DNA of 64,000 nt from Clostridium sp. (GCF_017888565.1 NZ_JAGHFX010000044.1:1-64000); one strand, 5' to 3'. Counted from the first letter of the stretch, positions 25,760 to 34,378 are shown. The notes: generated by a model from the sequence alone, not told the origin. Translations and numbers: made by a program.

Positions 25760-25799
25760 TAGTAATTAATATCTCAAATTAGTAATTAACATCTCAAAA
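25760..25799. repeat. Two-copy 20-base tandem repeat
   Basis: TAGTAATTAATATCTCAAAT at 25760-25779 is followed directly by a copy differing at two positions (25780-25799). It lies in non-coding sequence. Confidence 0.7.
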
Positions 25800-25840
25800 A
25801 GGTAGTGTTCAGTAGGAATGAATAATAATAGTAATATAAC

Positions 25841-26086
25841 TTATAATACTGGTACTTCGACTAGTTTTGTGAAAATAAATTTATGAATATGACAATCAAC
25901 AAATGTTGGGGTAGCTTTTGCTAAATAAACATGATTACAATTAATGACTGGTATCGCTGGATCTGTTATAATACATATTTCATGAAAGTATCCTAAAAAA
26001 TCCGTACTAGTTTTTATTTTATGAAGCTCCCAGATATCCCAATAATATAATTCTATTTTAATATAATTTATAGTATGTAGTTTCAA
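25841..26086 (-). pseudogene. Probable decayed YmaF-family fragment
   Basis: This 81-codon frame has no ribosome site and opens at TTG just after a stop, so it is unlikely to be an intact gene. Its second half keeps the spacing of the His-rich YmaF repeats: GYFHEI, then DPAIPVINCNHVYLAKA, then TFVDCHIHKFIF, where intact family members show GHxH, GPAIPVxNGxHVHxA and DGHxHxF. Several glycines and one histidine appear replaced (NC for NG, VY for VH, DC for DG), single-base changes typical of decay. The N-terminal repeats are missing or interrupted upstream. The family resemblance is from memory of its motif pattern. Confidence 0.45.
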
Positions 26087-26190
26087 AAGAAATATGTTTT
26101 AAAATGATTATATGAAATGTGTTTATTGTTGCTTGTATATAGGAAATTAATAAAATATGATTATAGGAAGTTAAAGTGAGGAAATATAAT

Positions 26191-26350
26191 TTGAATAATA
26201 AAAAAAATATGTAAAAGCGTTACAGGAATTATTGTTCCAGTAACGCAAAGAACAATTAATTATTTTTTATATTTAACTTATAGAAGTAAGAAAGTTTACG
26301 ACTTAGATGAACTTTTAATTTATAAAGATGCACTTTTATTAGATAAATTA
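26191..26350 (+). pseudogene. Possible frameshifted small gene
   Basis: A GAGGA ribosome site is followed by TTG 26191 and AATAATAAA, then a run of eight A residues (26200-26207). In frame the product stops after seven codons, but removal of one A opens a frame reading KSVTGIIVPVTQRTINYF and then KKVYDLDELLIYKDALLL. The composition looks protein-like. I recognise no family. An imperfect hairpin (26217-26246, GCGTTAC and GTAACGC arms) lies within it. It could be a true frameshift, a sequencing error in the homopolymer, or chance. Confidence 0.3.
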
Positions 26351-26782
26351 TTACTGAACATTTACATTAACATTAGCATCGATTTCTCTTTCGTCTTCAA
26401 TTTCAGTTTCAGTCTCAGTCTCGGTTTCAGTATCAGTACTAGTATTAGTTCCATTAACAGTAACATTTAATGTTATTGTATTACCGTTACTTGTAGTATC
26501 GGTATTAGAAGTTTCTTTGGCTTGAAGCTGAGCTTGAAGTTGAGCTTGAAGTTGAGCTTGGAGCTGAGCTTGAAATTGTCTTTGGTCTTGCTCTTGTCTT
26601 TGTAGCTGAGCTTGAAGTTGAGCTTGAAGTTGAAGTTGCCTTTGAAGTTGAGCTTGAAGTTGATATAATAATCTAATAGAAGTATTGCCATCATAATTAT
26701 TAGAGTTATTAAAAGCATAATCGTTAAAAGAAGCACCGATTAATTCATCATAATCATATTCACTTATAAGATATCTGGACAT
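26351..26782 (-). CDS. Glutamine/leucine repeat protein, unknown function
   Basis: The function is unknown. The 143-residue product has three parts: an acidic/aromatic head (SRYLISEYDYDELIGASF), a central tract of about 50 residues dominated by QLQA and QLQR repeats, and a tail with an NTITLNVTVNGT strand, a TETETETE run and a NVNVNV end. The centre has Gln at alternating positions with Leu/Ala and could form a Gln-rich coiled coil or amyloid-like fibre. The DNA is repetitive (GCTTGAAGTTGA units), so its length probably varies among strains. ATG 26782 follows AAAGGAGGAG at good spacing; a longer reading from upstream has no such support. No signal peptide is seen. A spore-surface or structural role is conceivable, but this is inference. 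Confidence 0.7.
   Translation of the reverse strand: MSRYLISEYDYDELIGASFNDYAFNNSNNYDGNTSIRLLYQLQAQLQRQLQLQAQLQAQLQRQEQDQRQFQAQLQAQLQAQLQAQLQAKETSNTDTTSNGNTITLNVTVNGTNTSTDTETETETETEIEDEREIDANVNVNVQ
26517..26663. repeat. Coding tandem repeats in the Gln-rich gene
   Basis: Units of 12 bases (GCTTGAAGTTGA and close variants, minus-strand codons for QLQA) recur through this stretch, interrupted by QRQ codons. Slippage should change copy number in steps of four residues without breaking the frame. Confidence 0.75.
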
Positions 26783-26964
26783 ATAAACTCCTCCTTTTAT
26801 CATTAGTTTTAAACACAATTTATTTGTGATTACTTGCATAGTATATATTATGTAATAAAGTGCAATAGTGATACATATTTTAAATTAAGTTATTAAATTT
26901 TTATTATTATAGAATTAAAGATATAGGATAGTAGATTATTAATATTATTCTTATGGATACTTTC

Positions 26965-26993
26965 TTGACAATGAGAGATAGAAGTGTTATTCT
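26965..26993 (+). promoter_or_regulatory. Sigma-A promoter of the pyr operon
   Basis: TTGACA (26965-26970), a 17-base spacer, then TATTCT (26988-26993). Transcription should begin near 27000, a few bases before the first PyrR-type hairpin. Confidence 0.75.
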
Positions 26994-27007
26994 ATTGGAA
27001 AAGATGA

Positions 27008-27041
27008 CCTTTAATTTAATCCAGAGAGATTAACAAGGAAG
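27008..27041 (+). promoter_or_regulatory. PyrR-binding hairpin 1 (anti-antiterminator)
   Basis: CCTT (27008-27011) pairs with AAGG (27035-27038), and TTAATC (27016-27021) pairs with GATTAA (27028-27033), closing a CAGAGA hexaloop. This is the PyrR RNA site: a CNGNGA loop, a six-pair upper stem, an internal loop and a lower stem. AAGGAAG (27035-27041), which includes the lower-stem right arm, can alternatively pair with CTTCCTT (27084-27090) of the terminator. UMP-bound PyrR should therefore stabilise this hairpin, free the terminator and shut off transcription. PyrR itself is not encoded in the window. Confidence 0.85.
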
Positions 27042-27082
27042 AGATTGTAATAGTAAAAGACTTTTATTTAGGGCTTATTATA

Positions 27083-27110
27083 CCTTCCTTGAAATAAGGA
27101 AGGTTTTTTT
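27083..27110 (+). terminator. Attenuator terminator of the pyr leader
   Basis: CCTTCCTT (27083-27090) pairs with AAGGAAGG (27096-27103), loop GAAAT, followed by seven T. Its left arm is complementary to the antiterminator sequence at 27035-27041. Confidence 0.92.
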
Positions 27111-27239
27111 GTAATTAATATAGTATATGTTTCAATTAATAATCTATGTTTTAATTAATAATTTATATCATTAATATATTATAAAATTAAAAGTTAATAG
27201 GTTTATTGAATTAAAATAGTAAAATTGAAAGCATATATA

Positions 27240-27273
27240 CCTTTAAATTTAACACAGAGATGTTAACAAGGAG
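27240..27273 (+). promoter_or_regulatory. PyrR-binding hairpin 2 that hides the pyrB ribosome site
   Basis: CCTT (27240-27243) pairs with AAGG (27268-27271), and TTAACA (27249-27254) pairs with TGTTAA (27261-27266), closing a second CAGAGA hexaloop. The plan copies hairpin 1. Here the AAGG arm is the core of the pyrB Shine-Dalgarno AAGGAG (27268-27273), eight bases before the ATG. PyrR binding would thus block translation rather than transcription. No terminator follows this second site. Confidence 0.8.
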
Positions 27274-27281
27274 TGGTGTAA

Positions 27282-28208
27282 ATGAATATGAAGAACAAAC
27301 ATTTAATTGATCCAATGGATTTTTCGAGAGAGGAATTACAAGAAGTTTTTAAATTAGCACATCAAATAATAGCAAATCCAAGAGAGTATTCACATATCTG
27401 TGATGGAAAAATTTTAGCAACTTTATTTTATGAGCCAAGTACGAGAACAAGATTTAGCTTTGAAGCTGCAATGATGAGACTAGGTGGTAAAATTCTAGGG
27501 TTTTCCGAACCAAATTCAAGTTCTACTGCAAAGGGAGAAACTTTAGCAGATACTATAACTATGGTGTCTATATATTCTGATATAATTGCTATGAGGCATC
27601 CGATGGAAGGCTCTGCCAAACTTGCAAGTATGTACTCAGAAGTTCCTGTAATAAATGCAGGAGACGGAGGACATCAGCATCCAACTCAAACATTAACTGA
27701 TCTTTTAACTATAGAGTCTTTAAAGGATGGTTTAACAAATCATACAATAGGAATTTGCGGAGACTTAAAAAATGGAAGAACAGTTCACTCACTTATAAAT
27801 GCTATGTCACGATATGAAGGAACTAAATTTATCTTAATTTCACCAAAGGAATTATCTATACCAGTTTATATAAGAGAAGAAATATTGATAAAAAATAATA
27901 TAGAATTTAAAGAAGTTGAAAAATTAGAAGATGTTATAGATGAACTAGATATTTTATATATGACAAGAATTCAAAAAGAAAGATTTTTTAATGAAGAGGA
28001 ATATATAAGGCTTAAAGATAGCTACATTCTAGATGTAGAAAAAATGAAGTTAGCTAAAAATGATATGATAGTTATGCATCCACTACCAAGAGTAAATGAA
28101 ATATCTATAGAAGTAGATAAAGATGAGAGAGCTTGTTATTTTAAGCAAGCAGAGTATGGAATGTATGTAAGAATGGCATTAATTGCAAAACTTTTGGGGG
28201 TGGCTTAA
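27282..28208 (+). CDS. pyrB: Aspartate carbamoyltransferase, catalytic subunit
   Basis: PyrB condenses carbamoyl phosphate and aspartate in the second step of UMP synthesis. The carbamoyl phosphate site [17 protein letters not shown] lies near residue 52, the 80s-loop (SSSTAKGE) near 79, and HPTQTLTDL near 134. The length of 308 residues is standard. With pyrI directly behind (the stop TAA abuts ATG), the enzyme is expected to form the E. coli-type regulated dodecamer. It is the first gene of the six-gene pyr operon and the direct target of the leader hairpins. Confidence 0.97.
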   Translation: MNMKNKHLIDPMDFSREELQEVFKLAHQIIANPREYSHICDGKILATLFYEPSTRTRFSFEAAMMRLGGKILGFSEPNSSSTAKGETLADTITMVSIYSDIIAMRHPMEGSAKLASMYSEVPVINAGDGGHQHPTQTLTDLLTIESLKDGLTNHTIGICGDLKNGRTVHSLINAMSRYEGTKFILISPKELSIPVYIREEILIKNNIEFKEVEKLEDVIDELDILYMTRIQKERFFNEEEYIRLKDSYILDVEKMKLAKNDMIVMHPLPRVNEISIEVDKDERACYFKQAEYGMYVRMALIAKLLGVA

Positions 28209-28640
28209 ATGTTAGAAATAACAAGTATCAAAAATGGATTAGTAATAGATCATATAAAAGCAGGAATGGGAATAAAAATATTTAATTATTTAAATCTTGA
28301 TAAAGTTAATAGCCAAGTTGCTTTAATAATGAATGTTGAAAGTGATAAGGTTGGTAAAAAAGATATAATTAAAATAGAAAATTCTTCAGAAGTAAATTAT
28401 ACAATTTTAGGATTACTTTCACCAAATCTTACTATAAACGAGGTAAGAGAAGGAGAAATAGCTAGAAAAATAAAACCCGAGTTACCTAAAAGGGTTGTAG
28501 ATGTTCTAATTTGTAGTAATCCAAGATGTATAACAGAGGTAGAGCAATATGTTCCTCATACATTTAATCTAATAGATGAGAATAAAGGAACATACAAGTG
28601 TGATTATTGTGATCATATAACTAGTTTGTCTGATTTATAG
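28209..28640 (+). CDS. pyrI: Aspartate carbamoyltransferase, regulatory subunit
   Basis: PyrI binds nucleotide effectors and holds the catalytic trimers together. The N-terminal allosteric domain contains GLVIDHIKAGMG, and the C-terminal zinc domain has four ligands in CSNPRC and CDYC. The length of 143 residues is slightly shorter than in E. coli (153). It begins at the base after the pyrB stop, with its GGGGGTGG ribosome site inside pyrB, so translation is coupled and subunit ratios are kept close. Confidence 0.96.
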   Translation: MLEITSIKNGLVIDHIKAGMGIKIFNYLNLDKVNSQVALIMNVESDKVGKKDIIKIENSSEVNYTILGLLSPNLTINEVREGEIARKIKPELPKRVVDVLICSNPRCITEVEQYVPHTFNLIDENKGTYKCDYCDHITSLSDL

Positions 28641-28668
28641 ATCTAAATATAAGCTATGAGGTGAAGTT

Positions 28669-29865
28669 ATGAATTTACTAATAAAAAATGCTAGAATTGT
28701 AGATTACTCACAAGATTTTATTGGAGATATTTATATAGAAAATGGAAAAATAAAAGAAGTAGGATTAGATATAAATATAAATGATGTGAATTATATAGAT
28801 GCTAAAGGACTAACTTTAATGCCTTCATTTATCGATACTCATGCGCATTTTAGGGAGCCGGGGCTTACTTACAAAGAAGATATTGAAACAGGTTCTAAAG
28901 CTGCATTAAGAGGTGGATATACTGGTGTATGTTTGATGGCAAATACTAAGCCGATATGTTCTAGTAAAGAAGTTTTAGAGGAAGTTAGAAACAGAGAAAA
29001 AGAGTTGAATTTAATAGATTTGCATCAATGTATATCTGTTACAAAAGGTTTTAATGGAAAAGATATAACACATTTAGATGACTTTGCTAATGATAGTAAG
29101 ATTAAAGCAATATCGGATGATGGTGTTGGAGTTATGGACTCTGAAATTATGTATAAAGCTATGCTTAAGGCAAAAGAACATGGCTGGGTAATAATGTCTC
29201 ATGCAGAAGACCATAGTTTCTCAGATATAGATATGAGAATAGCTGAAAATATAATGACATTAAGAGATATTTATTTAGCAAAAGAAACTGGGGCAAGGCT
29301 TCATATGTGTCATGTTAGTACAAAAGAAGCTATAGGATATATTAAGAATGCAAAGAAGCGCTTTAGCAATATAACTTGCGAGGTCACTCCTCATCATATA
29401 TATTTAACAAAAGATATAAATAATTATAGAGTAAATCCGCCTATAAGAGAAAAAGATGATGTGTATGAAATTATAAATGCCATAAAAGATGGAATTATAG
29501 ATTGTATAGGTACAGATCATGCTCCTCATACACAAGAAGATAAAGAAAAAGGATCACCTGGAATGGTTGGGCTTGAAACATCATTTTCTATATGTTATAC
29601 AAGCTTAGTTAAATCTGGAGCTATAACTTTAAATAAGTTAAGTGAAATTATGTCAAAGAACTGTGCAGATATTTTAGCGATGAATAAGGGGAGAATTAGT
29701 CCTGGAATTGAAGGAGATGTAGTCTTATTAGATTTAGATAAGAAGATAAAAGTAAACTCAAAAGAATTTAATTCAAAGGGGAAAAATACTCCTTTTGAAG
29801 GTATGGAGTTTTATGGAGAAGTTCAAATGACAATAAAAGCAGGAAGAATTCTTTATAAAAAATAG
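28669..29865 (+). CDS. pyrC: Dihydroorotase, class I
   Basis: PyrC cyclises carbamoyl aspartate to dihydroorotate, the third step. It is a binuclear zinc amidohydrolase. The metal motif [10 protein letters not shown] lies near residue 57, later ligands are in VMSHAEDHS and HVSTKEA, and the catalytic Asp is in GTDHAPH near 283. The 398 residues fit the class I (Bacillus PyrC, TIGR00857) type. ATG 28669 follows GAGGTGAAG, and pyrF begins ten bases after the stop. Confidence 0.96.
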   Translation: MNLLIKNARIVDYSQDFIGDIYIENGKIKEVGLDININDVNYIDAKGLTLMPSFIDTHAHFREPGLTYKEDIETGSKAALRGGYTGVCLMANTKPICSSKEVLEEVRNREKELNLIDLHQCISVTKGFNGKDITHLDDFANDSKIKAISDDGVGVMDSEIMYKAMLKAKEHGWVIMSHAEDHSFSDIDMRIAENIMTLRDIYLAKETGARLHMCHVSTKEAIGYIKNAKKRFSNITCEVTPHHIYLTKDINNYRVNPPIREKDDVYEIINAIKDGIIDCIGTDHAPHTQEDKEKGSPGMVGLETSFSICYTSLVKSGAITLNKLSEIMSKNCADILAMNKGRISPGIEGDVVLLDLDKKIKVNSKEFNSKGKNTPFEGMEFYGEVQMTIKAGRILYKK

Positions 29866-29875
29866 GGGGATAAAT

Positions 29876-30751
29876 ATGAAAAGTTTAATAATGGATAAAT
29901 TGTTTAATAGAGTAGAAGAAAGAGGAGTAGTATGTGTTGGATTAGATACAGCACTAGAATATATACCTAGTTATCTTTTTGAAGGAAGATCGGAAGTTGA
30001 AGCATTAGTTGAGTTTAATAAACAAATAATAGATGCAACTATAGATGTAGCAGCATGCTTTAAAGTTCAAATTGCTTATTATGAAGCTTTAGGATTAAAA
30101 GGAATGATTGCTTATAAAGAAACTTTAGATTATTTAAGAAAAAAAGATGCAATTATAATTGCAGATATAAAAAGAGGAGATATAGCAGCAACAGCCAAGC
30201 AATATGCAAAAGCTCACTTTGAAGGAGATTTTGAAGCTGATTTTATAACTCTTAGCCCATATATGGGGATGGATAGTATAGAGCCTTATATGCCGTATAT
30301 GGAAAAAGGAAATAAGGGAGTTTTCTCTTTAGTTAGAACCTCTAATCCAGGAGCAGAAGATATAGAAATGCTAAAGACTAAGGATTCGAGAGATGTGTAT
30401 AAGATAGTTGGTGATAAAATAGCTGAGCTTGGTAAAGAGATAGTAGGAGAATGTGGGTATTCAAGCATAGGTGGAGTTATAGGATGTACTCATGTTGAAG
30501 AAGGTATTGAAATAAGAAAAAGATTTAAAAATATGTTTTTCTTAATACCTGGATATGGCGCACAAGGTGGCAAAGCAAAGGATGTAGCTTTATATTTGAA
30601 TAATGGAAACGGAGGAGTTGTAAACTCTTCAAGAGCTATACTTTTAGCATACAAAAAGCAAGAAGGTAGGGAAAAAGATTTTGCATTGTGTGCAAGAGAA
30701 GAAGCTATAAGGATGAGAGATGAAATAAGAGCAGAGGTAGAAAGTCTATAG
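29876..30751 (+). CDS. pyrF: Orotidine 5'-phosphate decarboxylase (long form)
   Basis: PyrF decarboxylates OMP to UMP, the last step of the pathway. The catalytic charged array is in ADIKRGDIAATAKQY (near residue 97). The protein belongs to the longer subfamily (TIGR02127, about 270-300 residues; here 291) rather than the 230-residue Bacillus type. Substrate phosphate contacts are likely in PGYGAQGG near 226. ATG follows GGGGGATAA ten bases after pyrC. In the pathway it acts after PyrE, whose gene is absent from this operon. Confidence 0.95.
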   Translation: MKSLIMDKLFNRVEERGVVCVGLDTALEYIPSYLFEGRSEVEALVEFNKQIIDATIDVAACFKVQIAYYEALGLKGMIAYKETLDYLRKKDAIIIADIKRGDIAATAKQYAKAHFEGDFEADFITLSPYMGMDSIEPYMPYMEKGNKGVFSLVRTSNPGAEDIEMLKTKDSRDVYKIVGDKIAELGKEIVGECGYSSIGGVIGCTHVEEGIEIRKRFKNMFFLIPGYGAQGGKAKDVALYLNNGNGGVVNSSRAILLAYKKQEGREKDFALCAREEAIRMRDEIRAEVESL

Positions 30752-30762
30752 GAGGAGAACTA

Positions 30763-31506
30763 ATGAAGGTAACTTATACTAAATCAAAAGTTATATCAAA
30801 TGAAAAGATAGTTGATGGAATATACAAAATGGCTGTAGAGGATAGTAATGAAGTAAGGCCTGGACAATTCTATATGTTAAAATTAAATGGACAAACTTTG
30901 CTTCCTAGACCAATAAGTGTATGTGAAAAAAATGAAGGAACTATAACTTTTCTATATGCAGTTGTTGGGAATGGTACAAGAGAATATATTAATTTAGAAA
31001 AAGGAGATTATATAAATCTTATAGGACCATTAGGAAACGGATTTAATGTATATGAGAACCTTGGTAAAGTTGCTTTAGTTTCTGGTGGTATAGGTACTGC
31101 ACCAATGCTTGAGGTAGCTAAAAAGCTTAAAGAAAATAAAAACTCCTCTAAGCTAGATTTATATGCAGGTTTTAGAGATGATATTTATTTAATAGATGAA
31201 TTAAAGAGTTATGTAGATGAAGTATATATAAGCACAAATACTGGTAAGCATGGTCATAAGGGATTTGTAACAGATATTCTTAATGTAGAAGAATATGATA
31301 CTGTACTTTGCTGTGGACCAGAAATAATGATGAAAAAGGTTATAGATACATGTAAGGAAAAGGGTGTAAAAATATATGTATCTATGGAAAAACATATGGC
31401 TTGTGGTGTTGGAGCATGTCTTGTATGCACATGTAAAACTAAGGATGGAAATAAAAGGACATGCAAGGATGGGCCAGTATTTGATGGTTATTATGTTGAA
31501 CTTTAA
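30763..31506 (+). CDS. pyrK: Dihydroorotate dehydrogenase B, electron transfer subunit
   Basis: PyrK carries FAD and a [2Fe-2S] cluster and passes electrons from dihydroorotate oxidation to NAD+. The FAD-binding motif LPRPISVCE lies near residue 46, the NAD-binding GGIGTAPML near 109, and the cluster ligands occur in CGVGACLVC (with the following CTC) and RTCKDGPVF at the C-terminus. The length of 247 residues is normal. It sits directly upstream of pyrD, its catalytic partner in the type 1B heterotetramer, which is typical of anaerobic and Gram-positive organisms. Confidence 0.96.
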   Translation: MKVTYTKSKVISNEKIVDGIYKMAVEDSNEVRPGQFYMLKLNGQTLLPRPISVCEKNEGTITFLYAVVGNGTREYINLEKGDYINLIGPLGNGFNVYENLGKVALVSGGIGTAPMLEVAKKLKENKNSSKLDLYAGFRDDIYLIDELKSYVDEVYISTNTGKHGHKGFVTDILNVEEYDTVLCCGPEIMMKKVIDTCKEKGVKIYVSMEKHMACGVGACLVCTCKTKDGNKRTCKDGPVFDGYYVEL

Positions 31507-31528
31507 AATCAAAGGAGGAATTTTATAA

Positions 31529-32428
31529 ATGTTGAAAGTAAATATAAACGGAGTAGAATTTAAGAATCCAGTAATAGTAGCATCAGGAACCTTTGGTTTT
31601 GGATCAGAATATAATAATTTTTATGATGTAGGAATTTTAGGTGGAATATCATCAAAGGGATTAACTTTAAATCCTAAAGAGGGGAATGAAGGTATAAGGG
31701 TATATGAAACTCCATCTGGAATGATGAATTCAGTTGGACTTCAAAATCCAGGAATAGATAGATTTATAAAGGAAGAACTTCCTAAAATGAGGGAGCTTGG
31801 TACCAACATTATTGCTAATGTTGGTGGCGGATGCATGGAAGATTATGAGGAAGCTATTGAAAAATTAAGAGGTACAAGTATAGATATGATAGAACTTAAT
31901 ATATCATGTCCTAATGTGAAGTCAGGAGGAATGGCATTTGGAATAAAGTCAAATGTAGCTTATGAAGTTGTTTCAAAGATTAAGAAGATTTCAGATAAAC
32001 CTCTGATGGTTAAGCTTTCTCCTAATGCAGAAGATATAGTGAAAATGGCAGTAAGCTGTGAGGAAGCAGGAGCTGATTCAATATCACTAATAAATACATT
32101 AAAGGGATTTGCAGTAGATCCGTATAATAGAAAGCCTATATTTAATAATATATATGCTGGTCTTTCAGGACCAGCTGTAAAGCCAATAGCATTAAGGATG
32201 GTACATGAAGTATCAAAAGCTGTTAGCATACCTGTAATAGGATTAGGGGGCATTTCTAATGGAATAGATGCAATAGAGTTTATGATGGCGGGAGCAGCTG
32301 CAATTCAAATAGGAACTATAAATTTTATTAATCCTATGGCAGGAAAAGAAATAATAAGTGAAATGGAAAAGTTCTGCATAGAGCAAGGTATTAAAGATAT
32401 AAAAGACATAGTAGGGTGCATAAAATAA
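31529..32428 (+). CDS. pyrD: Dihydroorotate dehydrogenase B (NAD+), catalytic subunit
   Basis: PyrD (class 1B) oxidises dihydroorotate to orotate using FMN, with electrons leaving via PyrK. The active-site base is the Cys in [13 protein letters not shown] (near residue 130), the serine-free hallmark of class 1. FMN contacts include [10 protein letters not shown] at the N-terminus and GLGGISNG near 245. The length of 299 residues is typical. It is the last gene of the operon, and a strong hairpin follows. No pyrE (orotate phosphoribosyltransferase) is found before the terminator. Confidence 0.96.
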   Translation: MLKVNINGVEFKNPVIVASGTFGFGSEYNNFYDVGILGGISSKGLTLNPKEGNEGIRVYETPSGMMNSVGLQNPGIDRFIKEELPKMRELGTNIIANVGGGCMEDYEEAIEKLRGTSIDMIELNISCPNVKSGGMAFGIKSNVAYEVVSKIKKISDKPLMVKLSPNAEDIVKMAVSCEEAGADSISLINTLKGFAVDPYNRKPIFNNIYAGLSGPAVKPIALRMVHEVSKAVSIPVIGLGGISNGIDAIEFMMAGAAAIQIGTINFINPMAGKEIISEMEKFCIEQGIKDIKDIVGCIK

Positions 32429-32439
32429 AGTATTTAAAT

Positions 32440-32484
32440 AGGACAGTACATAGTTGATTAAAAACAAATATGTACTGTCCTTTA
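32440..32484. terminator. Terminator between pyrD and the DUF948 gene
   Basis: AGGACAGTACATA (32440-32452) pairs perfectly with TATGTACTGTCCT (32469-32481). The T tract is short on both strands, but the stem is stable, and it lies between convergent genes. Confidence 0.8.
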
Positions 32485-32495
32485 ACATATGTATA

Positions 32496-32819
32496 TTATT
32501 TCTTTAAAAATACTCCAACTAATATATTTATAATATCTTTTATAGTATCTAATTGATTAACAATTCCATCTTTCATAACAATAGCCTCTGCTGTAGTTTC
32601 AACAGCTACATCACTAATGTCTTTAACATTTTCAGAGATTCCACTTAAATTATTTAGAGTACTATCTAGATTTGGTTTATTATCTTTAAGAGTAACATTT
32701 ATATTATCAATAAGTACAATAAGTTTTCTTAAGGCTAAAATTAAATAAATTAAAGCTACAACAGAAACGATAACTATAATAGTTAATAAAAGAGTATTGA
32801 AATTAATAGTAATAGTCAT
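32496..32819 (-). CDS. DUF948-like membrane protein
   Basis: This small protein of about 107 residues has one N-terminal membrane helix (residues 8-30) and a long amphipathic helical part that resembles DUF948/methyl-accepting-like coiled coils. The preferred start is ATG 32819, eight bases after GAGGA; GTG 32834 lies inside that site. It is downstream of the YtxH-like gene on the same strand, about 47 bases apart. DUF948 and YtxH proteins often occur together in Firmicutes and are linked to general stress, so the two probably form one unit. The molecular role is unknown. Confidence 0.78.
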   Translation of the reverse strand: MTITINFNTLLLTIIVIVSVVALIYLILALRKLIVLIDNINVTLKDNKPNLDSTLNNLSGISENVKDISDVAVETTAEAIVMKDGIVNQLDTIKDIINILVGVFLKK

Positions 32820-32865
32820 ATTATATATCCTCACTTAATATTTATAAAATAAGCATACTATTTGA

Positions 32866-33231
32866 TTAAATATTTGAATTTTCTTCAACATTATTATCAC
32901 TTTCAGCTGTCATTTCTTCAGAAGAATCAGTAGTTATAGCTTTTTTAGATTCAAGATATTTTGCAATTTTACTTTTAGCATCACTAAAATTACTCTTAGC
33001 ATCTTCAGTAACATCTATAGCTTTATTTTTTATTGCACTATTGAAATCATTAGCAGTTTTCTTTAATGATTGTCTAGTATCTTTACCTGACTTAGGTGCA
33101 AATAATAAGCCACTAGCTAGTCCAGCAGCAACACCAATAGTTGCGCCTAAAGCAACATTTTTAGCAACTTTAGCTTTTTCTTTTTTAGCTTTTTCTTTTT
33201 TCTTTTGTTCTATTAATTTTGACAAATTCAT
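32866..33231 (-). CDS. YtxH domain protein
   Basis: This protein of about 121 residues has the YtxH signature: a Lys/Glu-rich N-terminus (KKKEKAKKEKAKVAKN), a glycine-alanine membrane segment (ALGATIGVAAGLASGLLFAP), and then KSGKDTRQSLKKTANDF. The remainder is a charged helix with an acidic end. Family members are general-stress proteins of unknown biochemical function. The listed reading can begin at ATG 33246, but GGGGGA followed by ATG 33231 is the better start. It is the first gene of a two-gene minus-strand unit with the DUF948 gene. Confidence 0.85.
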   Translation of the reverse strand: MNLSKLIEQKKKEKAKKEKAKVAKNVALGATIGVAAGLASGLLFAPKSGKDTRQSLKKTANDFNSAIKNKAIDVTEDAKSNFSDAKSKIAKYLESKKAITTDSSEEMTAESDNNVEENSNI

Positions 33232-33477
33232 ATTAAAATCCCCCATTTATAGTAAATTAGTTCTATACATGGATTATAGAATAATTGATAAATAAATACA
33301 AGATATGTTTAAAATAAGTTAATAATATTAAAAAATACGAAACTTTATAATTTTAAAAAAAACTTTATATTGTAACTTATATAATGTAAAATATAAATAT
33401 AAAATAGTAAAGGTTTGTTTAAATCATTGTATTAGATATTAAATTTAATACTAATACAAGAAATTAAGGAGGATACA

Positions 33478-34314
33478 ATGAGACTAAAGAAAGGAACTAT
33501 AACTTTTAGCATAGTTATTGTAGTATTATTAGTCCTTATAGTATTTATGATAAATAACATACTAAATAAAGGAACAAAAGAAGTTATTGTAGCAAAGAAA
33601 TTTATAGAAAATTTGTCTGATAATAATATAATAGAGGAATATAAAAATAATAGCGAAATAGTAGAAGAAGCAACATTAAATAAACTTACTAATAAGAGTT
33701 CTCAAATACAATATTCTGTTATAGTGGGAAATTACGGAGTAGATATAGATAAAAATTATAATGTACTAGGGTTTTCTAATAAAAATTTAGGAAGTGCATC
33801 TATAAATAGTGTTATAGATGAAAAAAAGGCTATTGAGTTGGCAACAAAGTATGTTAATGAAATTACTAATGATGAGTTTAAATTTAAAGAAGTTAGGTCA
33901 AGAGAAGAAGAAAATAGTCCATGCTATAATATAGTTTTTTACAAGTATAAAGATGGATACCCTTACTATAAGCAGGAAATAAATGCAGTAATTGATAAAA
34001 GTAAAGGAAAGTTAGAAGGATATTCAAACTATCCTTTGGATCATGTAAAACATATTAAAGAAATAAATATTGATGAGGTTAAGGCTGGCGAGATTGCAAA
34101 AGGACACTTTGCTAATCTTAATTTAAAAGTTAGTGTTTTGGATAATCCTACGATTGCTTTCTTTTCTGTAAAAGATAACGAAATGGTATTATCATATATT
34201 TATAATGTAAAAGTAATTAATAATGATAAAAAAGAAGAAATACATGGTATATGTGTAAGGGCTGATTCAGGAGAAGTAATAAATTTCAATATAGATGCTG
34301 TAGCAATAAATTAA
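33478..34314 (+). CDS. Membrane-anchored PepSY/YpeB-like protein
   Basis: One N-terminal membrane helix (residues 7-28) is followed by about 250 exported residues. Two PepSY-like modules can be seen: a first part with VIDEKKAIELATKYVNEI and KDGYPYYKQEINAVIDKS (about 110-180), and a second part with DEVKAGEIAKGHF ending in CVRADSGEVINFN. PepSY modules are found in YpeB and in peptidase inhibitors and are thought to keep proteases in check or to bind cortex enzymes. No SleB partner is nearby. ATG 33478 follows AAGGAGG. It is monocistronic and ends at a bidirectional terminator. Confidence 0.72.
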   Translation: MRLKKGTITFSIVIVVLLVLIVFMINNILNKGTKEVIVAKKFIENLSDNNIIEEYKNNSEIVEEATLNKLTNKSSQIQYSVIVGNYGVDIDKNYNVLGFSNKNLGSASINSVIDEKKAIELATKYVNEITNDEFKFKEVRSREEENSPCYNIVFYKYKDGYPYYKQEINAVIDKSKGKLEGYSNYPLDHVKHIKEINIDEVKAGEIAKGHFANLNLKVSVLDNPTIAFFSVKDNEMVLSYIYNVKVINNDKKEEIHGICVRADSGEVINFNIDAVAIN

Positions 34315-34333
34315 TAAAAATAAAAAAATTAGT

Positions 34334-34378
34334 AAAAAAGAGATTTGAATAAATTTAATATTCAAATCTCTTTTTTAT
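34334..34378. terminator. Bidirectional terminator
   Basis: AAAAAAGAGATTTGAAT (34334-34350) pairs perfectly with its complement at 34360-34376, with A and T tracts on either side. It lies between convergent genes. Confidence 0.93.

Noticed and set aside
26517-26663. Repeat block considered as a CRISPR array
   Set aside because: Units are 12 bases without spacers and encode QLQA in an open frame with a good ribosome site.
26473-26736. 87-codon minus-strand frame in the Gln-repeat gene
   Set aside because: It is an alternative frame of the same repeats, has no ribosome site and is fully inside the better-supported gene.
31201-31512. Minus-strand frames inside pyrK
   Set aside because: They are shadows of pyrK, whose flavin and iron-sulfur motifs are unmistakable.
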